The notes beneath the pieces were generated by a model. The model saw only the letters and a list, made by a program, of their open reading frames with translations. It ran no database searches and was not told the origin of the DNA. DNA of 64,000 nucleotides from the NCBI RefSeq assembly GCF_000756615.1, contig NZ_CP009288.1:4960001-5024000 (forward strand), read 5' to 3'. The translations under genes and the position numbers were made by a program. Shown piece after piece: positions 42,700 through 50,388 of the stretch (within the stretch, counting starts at the first letter, position 1; each line of letters starts with the position of its first letter). This stretch comes from Paenibacillus durus (lineage in GTDB: Bacteria > Bacillota > Bacilli > Paenibacillales > Paenibacillaceae).

Positions 42700-42723
42700 G
42701 ACAAAGGCCCCTCCCTTCTTCGA

Positions 42724-43197
42724 TCATCTTGCCTTCCGTTCCTTGTTCTTAGGCCACTTTAATGCATGGGACTTCATATAGATGTGCCAGATCACGCTCG
42801 CTGCTGCCAGATAAGTCAATTTTTCATGAATCCATAGTGTAAAAGCCGTTGCGGCGTGGTTGCTGTCCATGAAGAGCCAGATCACAGCTCCGGTAATAAT
42901 AAAAATCAGAGTGGTAATGAAGGTAAAGAGTCCATAACCGGATGGGCCGAACACAAGCCATGGCTTTAGAGTCTTATCCCGTCTTAGGATTCGAATGATT
43001 TCGTAGAGGATGACAATCAGGGTCAGCAGGACATAGACAACCGCAGCCAAGCGGTGTACGATATCCGCCGTCGCAATATCATACTGCATCACCCAACCAT
43101 ATTTCGCTCCTGCCATTGCAATTCCGCTCAGTGCCAAGATGGAGAACACAAGCGCCCATAACCAGTGAAGGATAAAATCAAACTTCATTACCCGCAT
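42724..43197 (-). CDS. Four-helix b-type cytochrome (b561/FDH-gamma-like)
   Basis: Integral membrane protein of about 155-157 residues with four helices. A histidine in each helix fits two b-hemes: DFILHWLWAL, ADIVHRLAAVVYVLL, TLWIHEKLTYL and SVIWHIYMKSHALKWP. The pattern resembles formate dehydrogenase gamma and cytochrome b561 proteins, which exchange electrons with quinones. Start unclear: ATG 43197 or ATG 43188, both after GAGG. Its place in the multicopper oxidase operon suggests electron transfer between the quinone pool and the outer face of the membrane. Confidence 0.75.
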   Translation of the reverse strand: MRVMKFDFILHWLWALVFSILALSGIAMAGAKYGWVMQYDIATADIVHRLAAVVYVLLTLIVILYEIIRILRRDKTLKPWLVFGPSGYGLFTFITTLIFIITGAVIWLFMDSNHAATAFTLWIHEKLTYLAAASVIWHIYMKSHALKWPKNKERKAR

Positions 43198-43212
43198 CAA
43201 CCTCAATCCGTT

Positions 43213-43785
43213 TTAGTCTTTGTTCGTTTCCGGCTCATCCGGACTTGCCTTTGCGGCATGTGTTGCTTCCTCGTTTTGATTGGAATTCACTTCATTTCCT
43301 GCTGGAAGTGCTGCCCCACTAGAAGAGGCGACAGGAGTCTTATTGATATTGTGCTTCACATAACTGTACAAGAACGCGATCAACGCTACTACAAACAGAA
43401 CGGTCAGCAGTTTTACAAAGAAGGTCAATATTCCCGCAACGCTCCAAGCGGATACAAACCCGATCCGGTTCGGATGAAATCCGCCATTCATCAAAATGCC
43501 CAGCAGATACAAAATGATGATTACGCCGACAAATGTGGATGCCAGCACAAAAATCGTTTTCAACATCGGATCATTGCTAATCACCTGTTTTCCTTTGTTA
43601 TAGGACTCTTTGAAGTACGTGTTTTTAAGCCATACGGCAAGTCCGACAACCAGACTGATGATCAAAGCCACCAACAGCAGTTGAGTTACGGCCGAGAGTA
43701 CTCCGCTGATTACACTCCCTGTGCCTCCATAAGTCCCCATATTCATTGTGCCTTGAACATTTCCGGACATATCCATATCCATCAT
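43213..43785 (-). CDS. Membrane protein with three to four spans, unknown
   Basis: Protein of 190 residues. Met-rich start MMDMDMSGNVQGTMNMG, then helices VISGVLSAVTQLLLVALIISL, TIFVLASTFVGVIIILYLLG and VAGILTFFVKLLTVLFVVALI, and a charged C-terminal tail (EEATHAAKASPDEPETNKD). GGAGGAG precedes ATG 43785. No family recognised; may form a platform with the other small membrane proteins of the operon. Confidence 0.7.
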   Translation of the reverse strand: MMDMDMSGNVQGTMNMGTYGGTGSVISGVLSAVTQLLLVALIISLVVGLAVWLKNTYFKESYNKGKQVISNDPMLKTIFVLASTFVGVIIILYLLGILMNGGFHPNRIGFVSAWSVAGILTFFVKLLTVLFVVALIAFLYSYVKHNINKTPVASSSGAALPAGNEVNSNQNEEATHAAKASPDEPETNKD

Positions 43786-43808
43786 TTCTTGTTTCTCCTC
43801 CTTCTAAA

Positions 43809-44744
43809 TCAAATGTTCTCTTCCACGTTAGCCGGTTCCGGCCGGGGTACGACCAGGCTTCGAATCATTCCAATGATTCCGACCGCCAGTAATACTATGA
43901 ACAATACGGCAATCGACGTCATGAGCCCAGGAATTTGAATGCCCTTAATGCTGAATCCGCTGGATTGGCTCTGGGAAGCTGCATTAGATGCCTCGGTTGC
44001 AGAGAGATTCCGGGCCTGTACAACGGTTTGTTCCATTTCATTGTCGACCCACCGGTTCAGGCTATCCATTTCCATAACAGTTTGTGCCATTTGATAAATA
44101 GCCTTGTTTGCTTGCTGGATATCACCGGGCTCGTTATAAGCTGCTGCCGGTCCTGCGGCGTTGGACAAGAACAAATCTTTGGCATCATTGAGCTTGACAT
44201 ATACGTTGTTAAGCGTCGTCCGGCTCTGAACCAGCAAATTGTAGCGGTTAACATACGTCTGATAAGTTGGACTCGCCGATTCGGTCAATCCGGTCTGAGA
44301 TTTTAGCGTTTGATCAAGCTGATTTAACAGATATACACTTTCAGACAGAATATATATGCCTCTCTGATTGTTCTGAACCTGTACCGGATGCTGTACTCCC
44401 GCCTGTCCGCCGGTTCCGCCTGATCCATTGCTGCCATAAGTAGCTGCGCTCGCCGGAACAGCATAAGGGTATTCCGACATCAAGTCCGCCATCTGCTTAA
44501 CCGTTTGATTCGCGCTCGATACTTTCTCCTGCAGCGCATTGGCAGGATTCACCTTCGTACTGGAAGTTGTCTCCGCTTGCTGCATGGCAGCGTGCTGGCT
44601 GTGCGCGCTTGTTTCATTCGCTGCGGTTCCAAAGTTATTCCAAGATATGAGACCGCTCTTTGAAACGAACCATCCGATATATCCAAGGCCGGATAAAATA
44701 ATGATGATGAGAACAAAACCAATGATGCTGCGAACTGTTTTCAA
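43809..44744 (-). CDS. Membrane protein with large extracytoplasmic helical domain, first gene of the oxidase operon
   Basis: Protein of 311 residues: N-terminal helix (SIIGFVLIIIILSGLGYIGW), an extracytoplasmic region of about 210 residues rich in Ser/Asn/Gln and predicted helices, and a C-terminal helix (GLMTSIAVLFIVLLAVGIIG). No Met or His arrays apart from HSQHAAMQQ near the start. TTG 44744 is taken as start with GGAGG 10 nt ahead; the longer frame to 44837 runs through the response-regulator box and is unlikely. No homologue recognised. Confidence 0.75.
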   Translation of the reverse strand: MKTVRSIIGFVLIIIILSGLGYIGWFVSKSGLISWNNFGTAANETSAHSQHAAMQQAETTSSTKVNPANALQEKVSSANQTVKQMADLMSEYPYAVPASAATYGSNGSGGTGGQAGVQHPVQVQNNQRGIYILSESVYLLNQLDQTLKSQTGLTESASPTYQTYVNRYNLLVQSRTTLNNVYVKLNDAKDLFLSNAAGPAAAYNEPGDIQQANKAIYQMAQTVMEMDSLNRWVDNEMEQTVVQARNLSATEASNAASQSQSSGFSIKGIQIPGLMTSIAVLFIVLLAVGIIGMIRSLVVPRPEPANVEENI

Positions 44745-44815
44745 AACATTCTCACCTCCTTTTATGAAGAGTACATCGATGTCTTGTCTGTAGCTCAAGA
44801 ATACCAATTCACTTT

Positions 44816-44848
44816 GGAGAAAGTATGAAGAAACCATGGGGAAAGCAT
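44816..44848 (-). promoter_or_regulatory. Three 11-bp direct repeats, response-regulator box 2
   Basis: Plus strand GGAGAAAGTAT, GAAGAAACCAT, GGGGAAAGCAT, exact 11-bp register, consensus G..GAAA..AT. A minus-strand -10-like TATTCT (44798-44803) lies 12 nt past the edge, as at box 1 (36546-36578). Upstream of the oxidase operon by 72 nt. Confidence 0.7.
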
Positions 44849-45420
44849 GTTTTTATCTGTGGCTGTCCAGCCCACCTGCGGCATACTCTTGACGTTCACC
44901 CGTCAGCACGATGTGCCGGGCAACCGCAGAGGCAGAGGCTGTCCCATAAGAGCGCCTTTCTTATTCAAAATTACAAATAGGAGTTAAAAAGCCAGCAAGT
45001 CTTTCGGTTATTGAAAGACTTGCTGGCTTCTGTTGTTCTATTCTTCAATTCCTCCATCGAACCTTGGTTAGGAATCAGGGTAATCGGTTCAACATCAAGT
45101 GACGAGGTCAGGTTGGTTGTGATTTTAGTTCAACGTCTTGCAAAACAGCTAAAATACAGCTTTTTTTAACCTAAAACGTTTATTCATAGGGAAATCCTGA
45201 AAATATACAGGGATTTGAGACTGTGCTGACTGAATGTAAGGCTGAACAGGAAAAAAACTGTATTTTTACAGGCGTGTTATACAATTGGTGTTCTCAGACA
45301 GCCAAAAGATGTACAATCTCAGGTTTTCTGCCGAAGAATGTCCCGATCCCATTCGGGTGGGAATGCATCCGATGTTCTCCGTCACAAAGATAGATCGCCG
45401 TTATTTGGGTATGATGCCGA
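44849..45420. other. Gene-free stretch between oxidase operon and GH32 gene
   Basis: About 570 nt without a convincing gene. It holds the long hairpin at 44989-45029 and, between about 45135 and 45275, an A/T-rich part in which TACAG/CTGTA recurs (AATACAGCTT, ATATACAGGG, ACTGTATTTTTACAGG). This could be a degenerate intergenic repeat; nothing else is seen. Confidence 0.4.
44989..45029. terminator. Strong hairpin terminator
   Basis: AAGCCAGCAAGTCTTTC (44989-45005) pairs perfectly over 17 bp with GAAAGACTTGCTGGCTT (45013-45029). The minus strand continues TTTAA, so it probably ends transcripts from the GH32 side; the plus side shows TCTGTTGTTC. Confidence 0.75.
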
Positions 45421-46926
45421 TTACCACGCCGACCGCAGCTTCCAGATATCCAGCGACGTGAGATTCACACTGCCGCCGCTTGCGAAGACTTCCACCATGA
45501 CACTAGCCGGTTCCGGATAAATATTATTGGTCATGGCGGTCCGATAATCATCGGTATAAGCCTCTACTACACAGGTATCGACAAAAATATGAAGCTTTAG
45601 CGGCTCTTCTCCCGTTCGCTCCAGAACGACCGAGCGAACGCCCTCACTCCAGCCGTCGGAGCGGGTCCGGTCAAAGCGCAGCGCGCCGGTCTTCGTATTA
45701 TACACGAGCAGCGTCTGCTGCGCGCCGTCACCTGCGCCCCTCAGTACGAATCCGATTTCTTCGGCCGTGCAGCCTGACATATCGAACTCCGCCTTGATCT
45801 CCAGGCAGTCGCTGCCCACATATTTGGGGATCACCGGAGCGTCCGGTGTGACGGCGGTCTGCTCGATATGGTAATGCTCCCTGAGCAGAACCTCCAGTTC
45901 CTTGACCGGTATAAATTTCAACCTTCCATCGCCATCCAGTTCCACGGTCCGCGGCGCCGACATGGCGCCGCACCAGTGATTGTTCGCAGTCGGTCCGAAG
46001 TCCTTGAACCACGGCATCCAATCCCAGGCATTCAGCCAAGCGATGATAATCCGTCTGCCTTTGCCGTCCAGGAAGGACTGCGGAGCATAGTATTCAAAGC
46101 CGTGATCCACATCGCCCATCGTGTCCCAGGTAAATCTTCCGGTTTCATAGTCCATGTCTCCGACCAGATAGATGGTTTTGCGTTCCCCCATGCCCATCGG
46201 CGAGAACATAAGCACATAACGCCCATCCAGAGGGAAGAAATCCGGGCACTCCCACATCGTCCCCATCGTTCCGTCACTTTCGGCAAGAACGCCAACGTAG
46301 TTCCACGCGCGAAGGTCAGGCGATTTGTAAAGCAGCGCTTTTCCAATCCCGTCCTTGCTCGAGCCGACGACCATGTACCACGTTCCATTATGCTGCCACA
46401 CTTTCGGATCACGGAAATCGGCGGAGCCATCCTCCGGTGGACCGGGAATGACCGGGTTGCCCTCGTACTTCTCAAAGGTGATTCCGTCCTGGCTGGTAGC
46501 GAGACATTGGGACTGTATGAGAACGCCGTCTTTAATGACCGTCCCCGTATAGAGCACGGACAGAACGCCATTGTCGTCGACCGCACTGCCCGAAAAGACG
46601 CCGCCCCGTTCATCCAGATCATAAGGCTCGCTTGGGGCAAGCGCGATTGGCAGATGCTCCCAGTGGACGAGATCCTTGCTTTTGGCATGGCCCCAGTGCA
46701 TGGCGCCCCACTTAGCGGCGTAAGGATAATGCTGATAGAACAGATGATATTCGCCTTTGTAAAAAATCAGGCCGTTCGGATCGTTAATCCAATAGGCAGG
46801 GGCCATAAAATGATATTTCAGCCGGCCCGGGTCCTTGCCGACAGTGTCCTTGATCTTGGAAATGGACTGTTCCGCTTTCAACAACGCTTCCCGGTGCAAT
46901 AACGCTCCTTTAGTTGGCAGCTCCAC
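45421..46926 (-). CDS. Glycoside hydrolase family 32 (fructan/sucrose hydrolase)
   Basis: Enzyme of 501 residues cleaving beta-fructosyl linkages. Catalytic residues: nucleophile D49 in YWINDPNG, the RDP motif in FRDPKVW, and the acid/base Glu in MWECPDFF; also FSGSAV and a C-terminal beta-sandwich. GTG 46926 is chosen because AGGAGG lies 7 nt upstream. No signal peptide, so cytoplasmic; fits sucrose(-phosphate) or short fructo-oligosaccharide hydrolysis after import. Last gene of the operon, after the GH172 gene and the ABC transporter. Confidence 0.92.
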   Translation of the reverse strand: MELPTKGALLHREALLKAEQSISKIKDTVGKDPGRLKYHFMAPAYWINDPNGLIFYKGEYHLFYQHYPYAAKWGAMHWGHAKSKDLVHWEHLPIALAPSEPYDLDERGGVFSGSAVDDNGVLSVLYTGTVIKDGVLIQSQCLATSQDGITFEKYEGNPVIPGPPEDGSADFRDPKVWQHNGTWYMVVGSSKDGIGKALLYKSPDLRAWNYVGVLAESDGTMGTMWECPDFFPLDGRYVLMFSPMGMGERKTIYLVGDMDYETGRFTWDTMGDVDHGFEYYAPQSFLDGKGRRIIIAWLNAWDWMPWFKDFGPTANNHWCGAMSAPRTVELDGDGRLKFIPVKELEVLLREHYHIEQTAVTPDAPVIPKYVGSDCLEIKAEFDMSGCTAEEIGFVLRGAGDGAQQTLLVYNTKTGALRFDRTRSDGWSEGVRSVVLERTGEEPLKLHIFVDTCVVEAYTDDYRTAMTNNIYPEPASVMVEVFASGGSVNLTSLDIWKLRSAW

Positions 46927-46985
46927 CGTTATCCCTCCTAATTTAGCAAGGCTGGAGCCTGTAACGGCTCCGCCCAACTTCTCTT

Positions 46986-48338
46986 TTATTTGGTCAAGAA
47001 CGAATCGCGCACGCTCTTACTTTGCAGGATATTGCCTTCGGAATGCCAGGACACCCGGTCGACTTTGCGCTGAACCTGCTCTTCGCGTCCTTTGGCATAG
47101 CCGTCCATTCGTTCTGTGGCCAGCCTGTAGGACTCCTCCATCTCTTCGTTCAGGATGGCCTTCTTAAGCTCGCCGGGGCTCGGGAATTGCGGCATCCGCT
47201 GAATTCGCTCTTCTACCGGCAGAATGCCGAACGGCTTGGACGGAAGCGTCTGATACCAATATGCGGTTGATGACCAGTCGTCGGACAGATGGTTGGCATG
47301 GCCGTGCTCGATCGTTACTTTAAGACTCTGCGAGAAATGAACCGGATCGGTGATATGGAACCGGTAGGATACCTGGTAGCCCGGAACATCGCTCTCATGC
47401 ACAATGGAGCCGTGGAACGGGAACGCGTTCTTTTGCATCCCCCAGGCATGGTTGAAATAATCCTCTGCGCCCGTGCCAACGATACTCGGCAGCTTCTCTC
47501 CGTCGATGAAGATCATATCGTCCCCCTCGCCCCACCAGCTGCCCTGGAAATGGGTAACGGAGAGATTGCATCCGATATAGTGGCCTTTGCCCTCTGCCTC
47601 CAGAATGACATAGTTTCCTTCGCCGTCCAGATTGGCCACCCGGTTGACTTCCGGCGTGTTCACCTGAAGATCCGGCCCCCAGCCGTCGCATGGATTCTCA
47701 CGCCGCCACTGCGCATGGAAATAAGCGGTATCTTCCCCAAGCGGCTGCTTGTACAGCTCATAATCAATGTGGAAGTACAAGCCGAACGGCACATCGTTCT
47801 CGTTAATAATCTCGATCTTGGCCCGTTTGTTGAAGGGCATCGGCAGATAGCAGTTGACTGAAGCCACGCCGCCGAATTTGAACTGCTCCTCCGGTTTCAC
47901 CGACACGGTGAACGGAAGAGAAGCGAAATTGCCGGGCATCGAATGGCCGATACAGAAGAAGTCGCCGTACGGCACAAGCACGCTTGGATGAGATGCATCG
48001 TCCCAGGTCATTCGGATCAGCACCTTTCGGTACCAGGCCGGATCGGCCGACTCCCAGGTCACGCCGAGCGCGTTGTGAATTTCGTTGACAGGCGCGATAT
48101 TGCCGCCCCACTCAGGATGCATTACGCTTGGCCCGTGTACCCGGCGGCAGAACGAGGTCATCCAGATATGACTGATGCTGCCCGGTCCTTCCATATCGCC
48201 AAGCACGACGGTGCCGCCGGCCGGAATCATCCAATAATCCTGATTTCGTCCGTCCTGATCCCAGCTCGATAAGCGCGCCGTGTGGACCTCCTTCACCTGG
48301 GTTAAATTCCCGAGCAAGTTCAACGATTGAGTATGCAT
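46986..48338 (-). CDS. DUF2961/GH172 family glycoside hydrolase
   Basis: Enzyme of 450 residues. The DUF2961 pattern is visible: IPAGGTVVLGDMEGPGSISH and IWMTSFCRR near the N terminus, EGKGHYIGCNLSVTHFQGSWWGEGDDMIF in the middle (quoted in parts: GHYIGCNLSVTHF, WWGEGDDMIF) and GTGAEDYFNHAWG. GH172 members act on alpha-linked furanosides such as difructose dianhydride I or arabinofuranosides. No signal peptide. Its position between GH32 and sugar permeases supports a fructose-based substrate. Homohexamers are known in the family. Confidence 0.85.
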   Translation of the reverse strand: MHTQSLNLLGNLTQVKEVHTARLSSWDQDGRNQDYWMIPAGGTVVLGDMEGPGSISHIWMTSFCRRVHGPSVMHPEWGGNIAPVNEIHNALGVTWESADPAWYRKVLIRMTWDDASHPSVLVPYGDFFCIGHSMPGNFASLPFTVSVKPEEQFKFGGVASVNCYLPMPFNKRAKIEIINENDVPFGLYFHIDYELYKQPLGEDTAYFHAQWRRENPCDGWGPDLQVNTPEVNRVANLDGEGNYVILEAEGKGHYIGCNLSVTHFQGSWWGEGDDMIFIDGEKLPSIVGTGAEDYFNHAWGMQKNAFPFHGSIVHESDVPGYQVSYRFHITDPVHFSQSLKVTIEHGHANHLSDDWSSTAYWYQTLPSKPFGILPVEERIQRMPQFPSPGELKKAILNEEMEESYRLATERMDGYAKGREEQVQRKVDRVSWHSEGNILQSKSVRDSFLTK

Positions 48339-48426
48339 GCGTAATTTCTCCTTTGCGCTAAATAATTTTTCTATAATAAAAGAGTTGTTGCCGCATGTTA
48401 TCGGCAGGTACCCGTCAGGCTGCCGG

Positions 48427-49320
48427 TTAACCCTTTACAGCCCCGGCCGTCATGCCTTCGATAATGAATCTTTGAAAGACGGCGAAGAACACCAGCTGCG
48501 GAATAATAAGCAGCGTGCTTGCCGCAATGATGCCGCCGTAATCAATGTTAAAGCGGCCCTTGAACTGGGAAATGCCAAGCGAGATCGTAGTCATCGTTTC
48601 ATTGCTGATTAAGGTTACCGCGAACGGGAACTCATTCCAGATATACAGCATGTTAAAAATGAACACTGTAGCGACCACCGGCATAATAATCGGGAATACG
48701 ACCGACCTGCCCAGCGTAAAGAGACCGCATCCGTCGATGATGGCCGCTTCCTCCACCTCTCTCGGAAATCCGCGGAGAAAGCCGGTAAACAGCAGCGTAT
48801 TGAAGGAAATCGAAGTCGCGATATAGGGAATGATCAGCGAAGCGTACGTATTGAGCAGCCCGAAGGACAAGGTCAGGCGGTATACCGGGAACAGCAGGAT
48901 GAACGCCGGTATGGCTAATCCCGCCAGCAGCAGCGCGGTCAAGGACCGTCTCAATCGTTCCGAGCGGAACACCATACGCGTCAAGGCATAGGAGCTCATG
49001 AAGGTGATTAATACTTCAATCACGATGGTGATGACGGCAATAATGAACGTATTTTTATACAGCAGTCCCATATTCAGCGTCGTAAGCGCCCGCTCGTAAT
49101 TGTCAAAGCTCAGCGTCTCGGGCAGGCTGAACGGATTATTCAGAATATCGCTGTTCGTTTTGAACGACAGCAGAATCATCCACAGGAAAGGAAACAACAC
49201 CAGCAGGGTGATGATGTAAGCCAACACGGTCATGCCCGCATTGCCGCTAATGCGCCACCTTTTCACACGCTTTGCTTCCTTCACAGCGGAGCCTGTCGTG
49301 GCACGGGATATAGAATTCAT
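48427..49320 (-). CDS. Sugar ABC transporter permease (MalG type)
   Basis: Permease of 297 residues, six membrane segments, EAA loop EVEEAAIIDGCGLFTLGRSVVFP, and the CUT1 end FQRFIIEGMTAGAVKG. GGGGAGAGGCAG precedes ATG 49320, 13 nt after the partner permease stop. Works with the next gene and the binding protein to import the oligosaccharide; as in most CUT1 systems the ATPase (MsmK type) is encoded elsewhere. Confidence 0.92.
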   Translation of the reverse strand: MNSISRATTGSAVKEAKRVKRWRISGNAGMTVLAYIITLLVLFPFLWMILLSFKTNSDILNNPFSLPETLSFDNYERALTTLNMGLLYKNTFIIAVITIVIEVLITFMSSYALTRMVFRSERLRRSLTALLLAGLAIPAFILLFPVYRLTLSFGLLNTYASLIIPYIATSISFNTLLFTGFLRGFPREVEEAAIIDGCGLFTLGRSVVFPIIMPVVATVFIFNMLYIWNEFPFAVTLISNETMTTISLGISQFKGRFNIDYGGIIAASTLLIIPQLVFFAVFQRFIIEGMTAGAVKG

Positions 49321-49332
49321 CTGCCTCTCCCC

Positions 49333-50208
49333 CTATTCCTCAATACTCTTTCTGCTCAAGCTCATGTAGACCAGGGAAAAGATCAAGGTCAGCAGAAAGG
49401 TAACCGTGGCGATGGCCATACCGTAGCCGTACTCGCCCGAGGTAAAGGTTACATTGTACATGTAGGTAACCATGACCTCCGATAAATGATTGGGTCCTCC
49501 GTTCGTCAGCAGCAGTACGGTTTCAAAGATTTTGAATACGCCTGTAATGATCAGAATGACATTAATTTTGACCGTCTCGTTCATCATCGGAATGGTGATC
49601 CGGAACATCTGCTGGACCTTGCTGGCCCCATCCATGGAGCTGGATTCGTAGACATCCCTTGGAATCATCTTGAGTCCGGCCAGGAAAATGGTTGCCAGAA
49701 ATCCGATCATCTGCCAAGTAAACACAATGCCGATAGAATAAGGAGTTAAGGTCTTGCCGCCAATCCAAGACTGAGCCAACTGCCCGAGTCCCAGCTTGGT
49801 CAGGATCACGTTGATCATCCCCATTTGCGGGTCGAGAATAAACACCCAGATTAGGCCCACCAGGATCGGAGCGACAATGCTGGGCGCAAAATTCAGCGCT
49901 TTCACAGCATTGCCTCCTTTAACCTTTACGTTGAGCAGCAGGGCGAGCAGGAAAGCTCCCGGCAGAAGCAGCAGCAGAGCGACAGCCAGAACAATCAGCG
50001 TATTCTTAAGCGATATCCAGAACAGAGAGTCACTCAAAAGCCTGCTGAAATTATCCAATCCGATAAATCTCGCCGCGCCGATTCCCGTATACTCGGTCAG
50101 ACTATAATAGAAGGAGATAAGCACCGGCATGATGATGTAGCCTATATATACAATCATCGTGGGGATCAGCATGAAAAAAATGGTTCTTCGTTTACTGAGC
50201 CAAATCAT
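49333..50208 (-). CDS. Sugar ABC transporter permease (MalF type)
   Basis: Permease of 291 residues with six segments and EAA loop DVYESSSMDGASKVQQMFRITIP. ATG 50208 follows GGGGGAG by 6 nt; the TTG at 50223 overlaps the site. A 34-codon frame ends on its start codon. The 181-nt distance from the binding-protein gene contains a stable hairpin. Confidence 0.92.
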   Translation of the reverse strand: MIWLSKRRTIFFMLIPTMIVYIGYIIMPVLISFYYSLTEYTGIGAARFIGLDNFSRLLSDSLFWISLKNTLIVLAVALLLLLPGAFLLALLLNVKVKGGNAVKALNFAPSIVAPILVGLIWVFILDPQMGMINVILTKLGLGQLAQSWIGGKTLTPYSIGIVFTWQMIGFLATIFLAGLKMIPRDVYESSSMDGASKVQQMFRITIPMMNETVKINVILIITGVFKIFETVLLLTNGGPNHLSEVMVTYMYNVTFTSGEYGYGMAIATVTFLLTLIFSLVYMSLSRKSIEE

Positions 50209-50309
50209 CTCTTTCTCCCCCAAACCTGTAAAATGGCTTCGGATCGCATGGAGCTCGCCGCTGCAAGGAGTAAGAGGATCAACGCACCAAGAGCAAAGCT
50301 TCCAATCAT
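50205..50309 (-). CDS. Possible 34-aa membrane peptide coupled to the permease
   Basis: Frame from ATG 50309 reads MIGSFALGALILLLLAAASS then MRSEAILQVWGRKR, one hydrophobic helix. Its TGA overlaps the permease ATG by 4 nt (ATGA). A weak AAGGCGG lies upstream. It could be a leader peptide that controls permease translation; chance is not excluded. Confidence 0.35.
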   Translation of the reverse strand: MIGSFALGALILLLLAAASSMRSEAILQVWGRKR

Positions 50310-50341
50310 GACATCAACCGCCTTTCCGAAGGTTTTGGATT

Positions 50342-50376
50342 GGCTGCTGCCGGGCACCTGAATGCCGGCAGCAGCC
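50342..50376 (-). terminator. Stable intercistronic hairpin after the binding-protein gene
   Basis: GGCTGCTGCCGG (50342-50353) pairs perfectly with CCGGCAGCAGCC (50365-50376). No uridine run follows on the minus strand, so it more likely protects the upstream message and keeps binding protein above permease levels. Confidence 0.7.
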
Positions 50377-50388
50377 GATGCTTTCCTG

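Noticed and set aside
44745..44837. Longer N terminus of the first oxidase-operon gene
   Set aside because: It would run through the regulator box and -10 element and has no binding site; TTG 44744 after GGAGG is better.
46986..46986. Signal peptide on the GH172 or GH32 proteins
   Set aside because: Both N termini are polar; the enzymes appear cytoplasmic and depend on the ABC importer.
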